Assembly: GCF_900110865.1 (NCBI RefSeq) | Contig: NZ_FOFD01000004.1 | Location: 186,001 to 250,000 of the forward strand | Length of the DNA: 64,000 nucleotides | Origin: Natrinema salaciae | Lineage (GTDB): Archaea > Halobacteriota > Halobacteria > Halobacteriales > Natrialbaceae | Direction of reading: 5' to 3' | Shown here: in pieces, positions 28,127 to 36,414 of the stretch | How the letters are laid out: each line of letters starts with the position of its first letter | Position numbering within the stretch: position 1 is the first letter of the stretch | Program-made: the position numbers and the translations under genes | Notes under the pieces: generated by a model | The model's input: only the letters and a program-made list of their open reading frames with translations | What the model was told of the DNA's origin: nothing | Database searches by the model: none

Positions 28127-30695
28127 CGTGGCCCTCCGTCTGCGTCGAATCGGCTCCGAATCTGAATACGTCGTTTTCGTTCGGTTCGTCGTCCGCCTCC
28201 GTGCCTTCGTCACCGTCCGGTTCGTCGTCCGCCTCCGTGCCTTCGTCACCGTCCGGTTCGTCGTCCGCCTCCGTGCCTTCGTCACCGTCCGGTTCGAATC
28301 CCACCGGTCGATCGCTATCGGGATCGCCGGACGGTGCCTCGCCTGTCCCGACCGGTGCCGGCGGGTCGGCAGCGTCGTCGCTCGTCTCGGCTGACGAACG
28401 ACTGGGTTCGAACTGTCGTTGTATCGATTCGTCGAGTTCGAACCGGTCGAGCGTCTCGGACAGCCGGCTGGCCTGCGTCGCGAGGTCGGATGCGCTCGTC
28501 GTGACCTCCGAGAGCGCGGTCGTCTGCTCTTCGGCCGCGGCGGCGACGGTTTCGGTCTCCGCGGTCGTTTCCGCCGAGATCGTCGCCGCTTCGTCGACGA
28601 TCGTCACGACCGTTTCCGTCGAGGCCGCCTGTTCCTCGGTGGCCGCCGAAATCTCCTGCACGCCCGTATTCGTCTCCTGTGCGTAGTCGGCGATCTCCTC
28701 GAGCGACTCGACCGTCCCCTCGATCACGTCCCGATTCTCGGCGACCCGTTCCCGGGTCGTCGTGACGACATCGACCGCCTGCTCGGTCTGGGTCTGGATG
28801 CGCTCGAGGCGATCCTCGATGTCGTCGGCGGTCTCCTTGGTCTTCGCCGAGAGCTCTTTCACCTCGTTTGCGACGACCGAGAATCCCTCGCTATCGGTAC
28901 CGTCGCGGGACGCCTCGATGTTCGCGTTCAGCGCCAGGAGGTTGGTCTCCTCCGCGACCTCCGAGATGAACTCGACGAGCTCGTCGACCTGAGCCATCTC
29001 CGACTCGAGCGCCTCTATCTCGGCGACGGCCTCGCTGGAGTCGCGTTCGATCCGGTTCAGTCCCGCGACCGCTTCCTGTGCCGAGGCTTTCCCGTCGACG
29101 CCCGTTTCCGCCGTCCGTTCGGCGATATCGGCGACCTCGTTCGACGAGGCCGCGATCTCCTCGGTCGTCGTCGAGAGGCCCTCGATCTCCGTCGAGGCCC
29201 GCTGGAACCGTTCGTGTTGCGTATCGGCCCCGTCGGCGATCTCCTGGACGGACTCGGAGACCTGTTTCGACGCGGACTGGACCTCCTCGGAACTCGCGGT
29301 GACCTGCTCCGTCGCGACGGCCACCTCGTTCGCGAAGGCCGACACTCGAGCGACCGTCGTCTCGAGTTCGTCGACCATCTCGTTGAACTCCGTCGCGATC
29401 TCGCGCATCGCTTCGTTCTCGCTCTCGGCGTCCATCCGTGCCGTGAGATCGCCGTCGGCGCACGCACGCATGATCACCCGATACTCGTCGGCTTTCTCCT
29501 CGAGGTGCCGATTGATCCGCTCCGTCTCGGTCCGTGCCTGCTCGGCTTCTTCGCGAGCCGCTTTCGCCTCCTGTATCTGCGTCTTCAACGAGTCGCGCAT
29601 GCTGGCGAACCCGTCGTAGAGCCGGCCGATGTTGTCGATCCGTGTCGTATCGAACTCGACCTCGAGATCGCCGTCTTTCATGCGGTCGGTCTTGTCCGTG
29701 AGTCGGTCGATCGAGACGGCGGTGTTCCGTCCGAGGACGGCACCGACCGCGCCGATCAACAAGACGCCGGCGAACGTCGCGTACAGCCCGTACGTTCGAA
29801 CCTGGGAGACGAAACCGTAGGCCGTGCTCTCGGGAGTATGCGAGAGGACGACCCAGTCGCTGTTCCGGACCTGCGCATACCCGACGACGTGGTCCTCGTC
29901 GGTGGAAACCGGGTAGGCGGTCGAGCCGAGAAGGTCGTCCGGCGCGACGGTCATCGCCCCCGGGTTCGTCGGTCCACCGCTCCGCGCCCGGTCGAGGGGC
30001 GCTGCGGTGTCGTACTGCTCGAGCAGGTTCGCATTGGAGCCGTCGGCAATGATGCGGTCCTCACCGTCGGCGACGAGCACGACCGACCCCTCCTCGCTCT
30101 GCTGGAGGTTCGCGGCGTAGGAGTGCAAGTTGACCGTGTAGACGATCGCGTGGCCCGAATCGCCGTTAACCTGTGTCGTGTACGCGATCATCGGCAACGA
30201 TTCGCCGGTAAATTGGTCCTCGTAGGCCGTCGAGACTGCGACGTCGGCGCTCGGACTCGAGGCGGTTTCCGTCCACGGTTCATCGACACCGGCGAGCGAA
30301 CGACCGGTCGCGTCGTCGGCCGAACTCGCGACGATCCGTCCCTCCTCGACGTCGACGTAATGGATCGCCTGCGAGCCGATCGGCAACTCGAGGACCCGCT
30401 GTGAGAGGTAGTCGTCGATCACCGCCTCGTTGCCGCTCGTAACCGGACCGGACCGGGATAGCATGGTGGCCGTGAGCTGGTTTTTCTCGTTCCAGGTCTC
30501 GAGTTTCTCCGCTTCCTGGGCGGCGACCGTGCCCGAATCCTCCGTGACCCGTTGTTCGATATCGTCCTGGATGAGAACCGTCCCCCCGTACCCGATTATC
30601 CCGACCGACACGCCGAGTACCAGCAACGCGATGCCGAATTTGAGCGCGTAGTTTCGGCGTATCGGCGCTGGGACCGCTGTTCGCAGTCGCTTCAT
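28116..30695 (-). CDS. Methyl-accepting chemotaxis transducer with Cache-type sensor
   Basis: 859 residues. A first membrane helix (FGIALLVLGVSVGIIGYGGT) is followed by a Cache-like extracellular sensor of about 250 residues, a second helix (YGLYATFAGVLLIGAVGAVL), HAMP domains (VEFDTTRIDNIGRLYDGFAS and following) and the signalling hairpin with tip EETNLLALNANIEASRDGTD. The tail carries three perfect 12-residue acidic repeats. ATG 30695 is chosen over 30719 because TTGATATG then lies at -30 to -23 and the CCATGG palindrome at -44, as for neighbouring genes. It signals to CheA/CheW, which are not in this window. Confidence 0.93.
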   Translation of the reverse strand: MKRLRTAVPAPIRRNYALKFGIALLVLGVSVGIIGYGGTVLIQDDIEQRVTEDSGTVAAQEAEKLETWNEKNQLTATMLSRSGPVTSGNEAVIDDYLSQRVLELPIGSQAIHYVDVEEGRIVASSADDATGRSLAGVDEPWTETASSPSADVAVSTAYEDQFTGESLPMIAYTTQVNGDSGHAIVYTVNLHSYAANLQQSEEGSVVLVADGEDRIIADGSNANLLEQYDTAAPLDRARSGGPTNPGAMTVAPDDLLGSTAYPVSTDEDHVVGYAQVRNSDWVVLSHTPESTAYGFVSQVRTYGLYATFAGVLLIGAVGAVLGRNTAVSIDRLTDKTDRMKDGDLEVEFDTTRIDNIGRLYDGFASMRDSLKTQIQEAKAAREEAEQARTETERINRHLEEKADEYRVIMRACADGDLTARMDAESENEAMREIATEFNEMVDELETTVARVSAFANEVAVATEQVTASSEEVQSASKQVSESVQEIADGADTQHERFQRASTEIEGLSTTTEEIAASSNEVADIAERTAETGVDGKASAQEAVAGLNRIERDSSEAVAEIEALESEMAQVDELVEFISEVAEETNLLALNANIEASRDGTDSEGFSVVANEVKELSAKTKETADDIEDRLERIQTQTEQAVDVVTTTRERVAENRDVIEGTVESLEEIADYAQETNTGVQEISAATEEQAASTETVVTIVDEAATISAETTAETETVAAAAEEQTTALSEVTTSASDLATQASRLSETLDRFELDESIQRQFEPSRSSAETSDDAADPPAPVGTGEAPSGDPDSDRPVGFEPDGDEGTEADDEPDGDEGTEADDEPDGDEGTEADDEPNENDVFRFGADSTQTEGHDGD
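28185..28292. repeat. Three tandem 36-bp repeats in the transducer tail
   Basis: Three identical 36-bp units (28185-28220, 28221-28256, 28257-28292) encode repeated PDGDEGTEADDE in the transducer's C-terminal tail. The multiple of three keeps the frame, so copy number can change without breaking the gene. The tail would act as an acidic flexible tether. Confidence 0.9.
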
Positions 30696-30730
30696 ACTGT
30701 CAGACTGGAAGGATAACATATCAAGGCAGA

Positions 30731-30746
30731 CCTGACCATGGTCGGG
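30731..30746. promoter_or_regulatory. CCATGG palindrome upstream of the transducer (site 1)
   Basis: CCTGACCATGGTCGGG matches its own reverse complement at 7 of 8 positions per arm. The centre is 43.5 bp before the transducer ATG at 30695 and just upstream of its TATA-like box, the location of an activator site. It shares its core with sites near 36.3 and 38.0 kb. Confidence 0.6.
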
Positions 30747-30817
30747 CGGTGGCCAAAACGGGACCGAAACAGCGGCTTCAGGACGATAGGGCCTCGATCG
30801 CGACCGTCCCCGAGCAA

Positions 30818-30833
30818 TGGTCCCATGGTCGGG
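30818..30833. promoter_or_regulatory. CCATGG half-conserved site upstream of the transducer (site 2)
   Basis: TGGTCCCATGGTCGGG keeps the right arm of the shared palindrome (TGGTCGGG) but has a degenerate left arm. It lies 87 bp from site 1 and 71 bp upstream of the small zinc-finger gene, so it could serve either divergent gene as a secondary site. Confidence 0.4.
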
Positions 30834-30896
30834 CCGCTCTATAGGCACGTCGCTCACGAGTCTCCAGATAGCGGTCTCCGAACGATCGCGATACAC

Positions 30897-31046
30897 ATGA
30901 ATCACCAATCCACAATCGAAACACAAGCCGGCACGTCGCCGTACAGTGCGCCACTGTGTCTCAAGTGCGAGACGGAACTGGTCGCCGGCATCGGCCGGCT
31001 TCACTGTCCGTCCTGTGGCTGGGGCGAGTGCTCCGGAGCCGACTAA
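30897..31046 (+). CDS. Small zinc-finger protein (CPxCG type)
   Basis: 49 residues from ATG 30897. Two CxxC pairs, CLKCETELVAGIGRLHCPSC followed by GWGE, form a single zinc ribbon. Haloarchaea encode dozens of such one-domain zinc-finger proteins under 60 residues, several with regulatory effects on motility, biofilm or metabolism. Divergent from the transducer and sharing its operator-containing promoter region, it may belong to the same regulon. The interval to the next gene (31047-31339) holds nothing else supported. Confidence 0.65.
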   Translation: MNHQSTIETQAGTSPYSAPLCLKCETELVAGIGRLHCPSCGWGECSGAD

Positions 31047-31339
31047 GTACCGTACCGAAACCCGATCACGATACCAGCCGACGACCGGTGCAGACTGTCA
31101 ACCATTCCATAGCTCGTCGGCGCTGTCCCATTTTCCGGCGGCTCGCTCGAGCCGTCATTCGAGACGACATCGACAGTCTCGAATGCAGTCGCTCGAACCC
31201 GGCAGATAGCCTCGAGTGGTTGCCGTCGAACGGAAACAGCAACGGCGAGAAGCATCCGTCGGTTTGTGTCGAAAAGCGAACGACAGCAACGATCGCGGCT
31301 CGAGCACCGACCGCGAGGAATCGCCGTCGGGGCCTGTCC

Positions 31340-32053
31340 TCAGCCGCCGAGGTACAGTTTGGACACTTCCTCGTTGTCCAGCAGCTCGTCCGCTTCGTCC
31401 TCGAATCGCACCGTCCCCTGATCGAGGACGTAGCCCCGATCGGAGATCCCCAGCCCCTTCTTGGCGTTCTGTTCGACCATCAGGATCGCCGTATCCATCG
31501 CGTTGACCTCCTGCACGTCGGCGAACACGCCGTCGGCGGTGTTCGGAGCCAGTCCCGCGGAGGGTTCGTCGATCAGGAGCACGTCCGGTTCCATCACCAG
31601 CGCTCGGGCGAGTGCGAGCACCTGTCGCTGCCCGCCCGACAGGTTCTGCGCCTTCGCCGTTCGCTTCTCCTCGAGCAGCGGGAACCGATCGTACAGCGTC
31701 TCGAGGACGGGCTCGAGGTCGTCGTCGCGGGCGACGCCGCCCATCCGCAGGTTCTCCTCGATGGTGAGCGAGCCGAAGACGTTCTCCGTCTGGGGTACGA
31801 AGCCGATCCCCTCGCGGACGATATCTTCGGGGGCCATGCCGCCGATGTCCCGATCGTGGTAGGTCACTGCACCCTCCCACGGCGTCAGCATGCCGAACGC
31901 GGTCTTGAGTACCGTCGACTTCCCGGCACCGTTCGGACCGATCAGGCAGACGATCTCACCCTCGTCGAGGTGAAGCGTGCAGTCGTCGAGCACTTGCACC
32001 TCGCCGTAGCCGCTGTCGACGGCGTCGAGTGCGAGGACGTGATCGCCACTCAT
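31340..32053 (-). CDS. livF: Branched-chain-type amino-acid ABC transporter ATPase LivF
   Basis: 237 residues, a complete ABC ATPase: Walker A GPNGAGKSTVLK, signature NLSGGQRQVLALARAL, Walker B VLLIDEPSAGLAPN, and the LivF-type pattern VEQNAKKGLGISDRGYVLDQ. It is the last gene of the SBP-livH-livM-livG-livF operon, its start overlapping the stop of livG (ATGA). Together with LivG it powers import through LivHM. The likely substrate is proline, glutamate or a related amino acid rather than Leu/Ile/Val, judged only from the neighbouring catabolic genes. Confidence 0.92.
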   Translation of the reverse strand: MSGDHVLALDAVDSGYGEVQVLDDCTLHLDEGEIVCLIGPNGAGKSTVLKTAFGMLTPWEGAVTYHDRDIGGMAPEDIVREGIGFVPQTENVFGSLTIEENLRMGGVARDDDLEPVLETLYDRFPLLEEKRTAKAQNLSGGQRQVLALARALVMEPDVLLIDEPSAGLAPNTADGVFADVQEVNAMDTAILMVEQNAKKGLGISDRGYVLDQGTVRFEDEADELLDNEEVSKLYLGG

Positions 32054-32898
32054 GCGCCACCACCCCCGAGATAGGCGTCGATGACCTGGTCGTCCGACTG
32101 GATCTCCGCCGGTGTCCCCTCGGTGAGGACGCTCCCCCGATCGAGGACGACGACCGGATCGGCGAGACTCATCACGAACTCCATGTCGTGTTCGATGAGC
32201 AAGCAGGTCGTTCCCTGCTCGTTGAGCCGACGGATCTGGTCGGCGAGTTTGTTCCTGAGCGTCGGATTGACGCCCGCAACCGGCTCGTCGAGCAGGAGCA
32301 CCTCCGGTTCGGCGAGCATCGCACGAGCCAGCTCGACGAGTTTCATCTGCCCGCCGGAGATGTCCGTCGCGGGCTGGGTCGCGAGATGGTCGATCTCGAA
32401 CTCCTCGAGGATTTGTTCGACGTCCGCGAGGTTCTTTTTCTCGTGTTCGGCGACGGTCCCGGGATCGGTGAACAGTTTGATGAACGACTCGCCGGGCTGT
32501 TTCCGCGGGCCGACGAGCATCGCCTCGCGGACGGTCATCCCCTCGAGTTTCCGTGGCGTCTGGAACGTCCGGATGAGACCGTGTTCGGCGACCTCGTAGG
32601 GTTCCTTGCCGGTGACGTCCGTCCCGTTGACCGTGACGGTGCCGCCGTCAGGCTCGTAGAAGCCGGAGACGAGGTTGAACAGGGTCGATTTCCCGGCACC
32701 GTTCGGGCCGATGAGGCCCGTGATGGTCCCACGTTCGACCTCGAAGGTGGCGTGGTCGGTCGCGATGAGCGCCCCGAACGATTTCTGGAGGTCCTCGACA
32801 CGAAGGACGACGTCGTCTTTCGACATGTCGGCGTTCGTCTGAGCCGTACTCGCGTCCGTCTGTTCGGTCGATTTCGTCTCTTCGATCACGTCACTCAT
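32050..32898 (-). CDS. livG: Branched-chain-type amino-acid ABC transporter ATPase LivG
   Basis: 282 residues. Walker A GPNGAGKSTLFNLVSGFYEP, signature ISGGQMKLVELARAML, Walker B VLLLDEPVAGVNPTLRNKLA, and the LivG-type ending CLLIEHDMEFVMSLADPVVV. A 35-residue hydrophilic N-terminal extension (Thr/Gln/Asp-rich) precedes the ATPase domain. ATG 32898 overlaps the livM stop by 8 bp; an ATG nine bases earlier is also possible. Confidence 0.92.
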   Translation of the reverse strand: MSDVIEETKSTEQTDASTAQTNADMSKDDVVLRVEDLQKSFGALIATDHATFEVERGTITGLIGPNGAGKSTLFNLVSGFYEPDGGTVTVNGTDVTGKEPYEVAEHGLIRTFQTPRKLEGMTVREAMLVGPRKQPGESFIKLFTDPGTVAEHEKKNLADVEQILEEFEIDHLATQPATDISGGQMKLVELARAMLAEPEVLLLDEPVAGVNPTLRNKLADQIRRLNEQGTTCLLIEHDMEFVMSLADPVVVLDRGSVLTEGTPAEIQSDDQVIDAYLGGGGA

Positions 32899-34072
32899 TC
32901 TTCTCACCTGCTTTCACGTCGCGGACGCCCTGTTCTGGGCGCGATGGCGCAGCATTGTCGACCGCGCTCGGCCAGATCAACTCCCGCTGTGGCGGGAGGA
33001 TTCCCTGTGGCCGGAACCGCATGACGAGGATGATCAGGAGCCCGATCGTGAGCAGTCGGAAAGGTGCGCCGCCGATCGGTAGCCACCCGATGTCGTTGAC
33101 GAATCGGGACCCCTCCCGAATGGCCACGACGACGAAGCCGCCGAGCAAGGCCCCGCGGTTCGAACCGCTTCCGCCGAGGATCACCGCGACCCACACGTAG
33201 AACGTCGTGATCGGGTCGAGTTGGTCCGGCGTCACCACGAGGTTCAGGTGGGCGAAGAAGACACCCGCGAGCGCCATGATAAGGCTGCCGAGAACGAACG
33301 ACTGCATCTTGTACGAGTAAGTGTTCTTCCCCAGCGCCTTCGCGAGGTCTTCGTCGGATCGGATCGTCCGGAGGAGTCGACCCCACGGCGACCGCTGGGC
33401 CCGTCGGAGAACGGCGAAAGATGCACCGAGGAAGATGAGCAGGAGGAGCACGTTGAGCAGCTGTTGCCAGAACGCGAACCCGAGGACGACTGGCGATCCG
33501 GGGAGCAACCGGATCTCGAGGGCCGGCATCACGTCGGGGAACGTTCCCAGTACCGGCCACTCCTCGAAGAAGGTCGGGATTCCGCGAAGCCCTTGCCCCC
33601 CGTTGGTCCACTGCCGTTCGTTGACCATGAACAGCCGGACGACTTCCGCGAGGCCGAGGGTCGCGATAGCGAGGTAGTCCGAACGGAGTCGCAGCGTCGG
33701 AATCCCGATCGCAACCGCGACCACTGCCGCGAGAACCAGACCGAGGAGCAGGCCGAAGATGGGGTTGAATTCCCTCGGCAACGGCGAGTTGCTCGCAGTC
33801 ATCAGCGCTGCGCCGTAGGCACCGAGCCCGAAGAAGGCGGCGACGCTGAAATTGATCAATCCCGTAAACCCCCACTGGGAGTTCAGCCCGAACGAGAGGA
33901 GCGCGTACATCCCCGCCAGTCCGAACAGGAAGAGGAAATACGACGCGCTGAGGAGGCCGGTAAGCAGCGCGAACACGAGCGCCAGCACGATCGCTCCGAG
34001 CGCAGCCGTGACGCCTCGCTCCGTGACCGTCAGATCGTCCCAGTAGCCGCGGGGGTCGGAGGGAACGCCCAT
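32891..34072 (-). CDS. livM: Branched-chain-type amino-acid ABC transporter permease LivM
   Basis: 393 residues with about ten transmembrane helices (for example VTAALGAIVLALVFALLTG and LLGLVLAAVVAVAIGIP). The LivM hallmark loop TLRLRSDYLAIATLGLAEVV is present, as is the conserved GGSGSNRGALLGGFVVV region. It forms the membrane channel with LivH. Its start lies one base after the livH stop, so the genes are coupled. Confidence 0.92.
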   Translation of the reverse strand: MGVPSDPRGYWDDLTVTERGVTAALGAIVLALVFALLTGLLSASYFLFLFGLAGMYALLSFGLNSQWGFTGLINFSVAAFFGLGAYGAALMTASNSPLPREFNPIFGLLLGLVLAAVVAVAIGIPTLRLRSDYLAIATLGLAEVVRLFMVNERQWTNGGQGLRGIPTFFEEWPVLGTFPDVMPALEIRLLPGSPVVLGFAFWQQLLNVLLLLIFLGASFAVLRRAQRSPWGRLLRTIRSDEDLAKALGKNTYSYKMQSFVLGSLIMALAGVFFAHLNLVVTPDQLDPITTFYVWVAVILGGSGSNRGALLGGFVVVAIREGSRFVNDIGWLPIGGAPFRLLTIGLLIILVMRFRPQGILPPQRELIWPSAVDNAAPSRPEQGVRDVKAGEKNE

Positions 34073-34073
34073 C

Positions 34074-35000
34074 TCACACCCCCTCCTCGCCGATGGCTTC
34101 GCCGGCGATCCCGGTCGGTCGCAAGAGCAGTACGGCGACCATGATGAGGAACGCGACCGCGTTCGCGTACTCGATGCCGATCGGAATTCCGATATCCGAC
34201 AGGAGCGGCATCAGTTCGACGACCATCCCGATGAGGAAGCCACCGAGCATCGCGCCGTAGACGGAACCGATCCCGCCGAGGATCACTGCGGCGAAGATGA
34301 CCAGCAGCACGTTAAACCCCATCCGGGGCTCGAGGGAGTTGAACAGTCCGAGGAACCCGCCGCCGGCGCCCGCGAGCCCCGCACCGATGATCCACGACCA
34401 GCGTTTGATGCGGTCGGTTCGAATGCCGCTGGCGCGGGCCAGATCGGGATTGTCGGCCATCGCGCGCATCTTGCGCCCGAGATCAGTGTGTTGCAACAGG
34501 ACGTGGAGGCTGCCCACGAGCACGGCTGCGGAGATGACGATCGCGACGTCGTGTTCGGTCATCCGGACGCCGTAGGGCAGCAGCGCTTCGATCGGTCGGA
34601 GCGTCGCGATGTCGTACTGTGCCGTATCAGCGCCGAATCCGAGTCGAATCACGGCGCGATAGACGAACGCGACCCCGATCGACGTGATCAGCATCCCGAT
34701 CGAGCCGATGTCGAGCGGGTCGTAGACGATTTTCTCCGTGACGATCGCGACGGCGGCGGCGACGGCGAGTCCGACGAGCAACGCGACGAAAAACCCGATC
34801 GGGAGACTCAGGATGCTGAAGCCGATACCGCCGATCGCACCGAACGCGACCAGCGTCGCATATGCGCCGACGGTCATCGTATCACCGTGCGCGAAGTTCG
34901 CGAAGCCGGCGATGCTGTAGATCAACGAAAGGCCGATGCTCCCGAGAACGATGATGCTACTATATACCAGCCCGTTCGCGGCGTATTCTATAATAGACAT
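34074..35000 (-). CDS. livH: Branched-chain-type amino-acid ABC transporter permease LivH
   Basis: 308 residues, eight or so transmembrane helices, with the LivH signatures LSLIYSIAGFANFAHGDTMT near the N-terminus, RKMRAMADNPDLARASGIRT in the coupling loop, and AAVILGGIGSVYGAMLGGFL towards the C-terminus. It begins 12 bp after the binding-protein gene and shares its promoter. Confidence 0.93.
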   Translation of the reverse strand: MSIIEYAANGLVYSSIIVLGSIGLSLIYSIAGFANFAHGDTMTVGAYATLVAFGAIGGIGFSILSLPIGFFVALLVGLAVAAAVAIVTEKIVYDPLDIGSIGMLITSIGVAFVYRAVIRLGFGADTAQYDIATLRPIEALLPYGVRMTEHDVAIVISAAVLVGSLHVLLQHTDLGRKMRAMADNPDLARASGIRTDRIKRWSWIIGAGLAGAGGGFLGLFNSLEPRMGFNVLLVIFAAVILGGIGSVYGAMLGGFLIGMVVELMPLLSDIGIPIGIEYANAVAFLIMVAVLLLRPTGIAGEAIGEEGV

Positions 35001-35012
35001 TGTCAGAGCCGA

Positions 35013-36248
35013 TTACGACTGTCGGGACCCGATCGAGACGTACGCGTGGTCCTGAACTTCGATCACCTTGAGACTGCCTCGCGGATCGCCGTTCTCGTCG
35101 AAGTCGATCGGGCCGCTGACCCCCTGGTAATCGATATCCGACGGCGAGCCGCCGTCCGAGAGAATCGAATGGGCTTCCTCGTACGTGAAGACCGCCTCGC
35201 CCTCGGGGCGAGTGACGTCGCGGACGGTCTCCTGGAGTGCCGCCCCCGTGAACTCGTCGGCGGCCTGGATCGACAGTGCGGCAGTGATCACGCAGTCGTA
35301 CGCGAACGCCGACCAGGCCGTCGGCGCTTCGCCGTGCTCGTCCTCGAAGGCGGCGGCGAACGCCTTGTAGTTGTCCTGCTCCTCCGGAGCCGCCGGTTCG
35401 ACGACCTTCATGCCGTCCATGCTCCCTTCGGGCGTCCCCTCAAGGACGGAGTCACCGCGGTTGGAGTCGGCCCCGTACAGCTGGGCCTCGTACCCGCCCT
35501 CGTACATGTTGGTGACCATCGTCGCGAATTCCGTCTGGTAGGTGATACAGAGCCACGCGTCCGCACCGGAGCCGTCCATCTGAGAGACGAGACTGGAGTA
35601 CGACGATTTTTCGCCGTCGTGGGCGCTCTCGTAGACGACCTCGCCGTCGTAGGCTTCTGCGAACGCATCGTACAGACTCTCCCCGAAGTCGTCGTTGATG
35701 TAGGTGACCGCGACTTCGTCGTAGCCGTCCTCGCTGATGATGTCCGCCAGCGCGATCGACTGCGTCCGTCCGCTGGGCGACATCCGGAGGAGCCCCGGGA
35801 AGTCCGTCAGTCCGAGTCCAGTGGAGTTCTGGCTCAACTGGACGGTGTCGGTCCCCTGGATGACGCTCTCGTAGATGGCCATCGACACACCCGATCCGAC
35901 CGCCCCGATGATGAACGGAACGCCGTCCTGATTGACCAGCTTCTGTGCCGCCGACACGCCCTGCTGAATGTCACCTTCGGAGTCCTCGACGAGAATCTCG
36001 AGGTCCTTGTCTTTGACCCCGATCTCGTTGACGTCCGCCAGCGCGATTTCCTTGGCCTTCTGATTGCGTTCCCCGAAGTCCGCGAGCGACCCGGACCGCG
36101 AGTCGATCATCCCGATCGTGTACGCGTCCTCGCTGCCCTCGCTCTCGTCGGTCGTTCCGATACAGCCGGCCAACCCTGCAACGCCCAAGGCACCCCCGTA
36201 TGTCAGTATCTCTCGTCGATTTCGAAGTGATGTGTCATCAACCGTCAT
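35013..36248 (-). CDS. Amino-acid-binding lipoprotein of the LIV-type transporter
   Basis: 411 residues from ATG 36248. A Tat-type lipoprotein signal (LRNRREILTYGGALGVAGLA followed by GC) precedes a LivJ-like two-lobed binding domain (YTIGMIDSRSGSLADFGERN, GAVGSGVSMAIYESVIQGTD, LYGADSNRGDSVLEGTPEGS). It shares extensive similarity with the lipoprotein at 26.8-28.1 kb, so the two are paralogues, one with the transporter and one with the transducer. First gene of the liv operon; a CCATGG-type site lies 50 bp upstream. Confidence 0.92.
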   Translation of the reverse strand: MTVDDTSLRNRREILTYGGALGVAGLAGCIGTTDESEGSEDAYTIGMIDSRSGSLADFGERNQKAKEIALADVNEIGVKDKDLEILVEDSEGDIQQGVSAAQKLVNQDGVPFIIGAVGSGVSMAIYESVIQGTDTVQLSQNSTGLGLTDFPGLLRMSPSGRTQSIALADIISEDGYDEVAVTYINDDFGESLYDAFAEAYDGEVVYESAHDGEKSSYSSLVSQMDGSGADAWLCITYQTEFATMVTNMYEGGYEAQLYGADSNRGDSVLEGTPEGSMDGMKVVEPAAPEEQDNYKAFAAAFEDEHGEAPTAWSAFAYDCVITAALSIQAADEFTGAALQETVRDVTRPEGEAVFTYEEAHSILSDGGSPSDIDYQGVSGPIDFDENGDPRGSLKVIEVQDHAYVSIGSRQS

Positions 36249-36290
36249 AGCTGTGATCTTGGGTTCGAATTTTTCCCCGGTAATACCACA

Positions 36291-36306
36291 CCCGACCATG
36301 GACAGA
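36291..36306. promoter_or_regulatory. CCATGG site upstream of the liv operon (site 3)
   Basis: CCCGACCATGGACAGA keeps a perfect left arm of the shared motif; the right arm differs at three positions. The centre is 50.5 bp before the start of the transporter binding protein on the minus strand, upstream of an A-rich TATA-like tract at about 36268-36277. Confidence 0.55.
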
Positions 36307-36362
36307 AACCAGTTAGGTGATCGAAGAAGTGCGAAATTCCGACATTCGCGGCGGGTTTCACC

Positions 36363-36378
36363 CCCGACTATGGTCGGG
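36363..36378. promoter_or_regulatory. CCATGG-type palindrome upstream of proline dehydrogenase (site 4)
   Basis: CCCGACTATGGTCGGG is a 16-bp palindrome with one mismatch. Its centre is 44.5 bp before the proline dehydrogenase ATG, immediately upstream of TTTAGG (36385-36390), which sits at -30 to -25 as a TATA box for leaderless transcription. Confidence 0.65.
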
Positions 36379-36414
36379 TGGCCGTTTAGGCTTTGTCGAT
36401 CTAATCCACCGACA

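Noticed and set aside
28185-28292. Tandem 36-bp repeats as a CRISPR array
   Set aside because: Units are directly adjacent with no spacers and lie in frame within the transducer gene.
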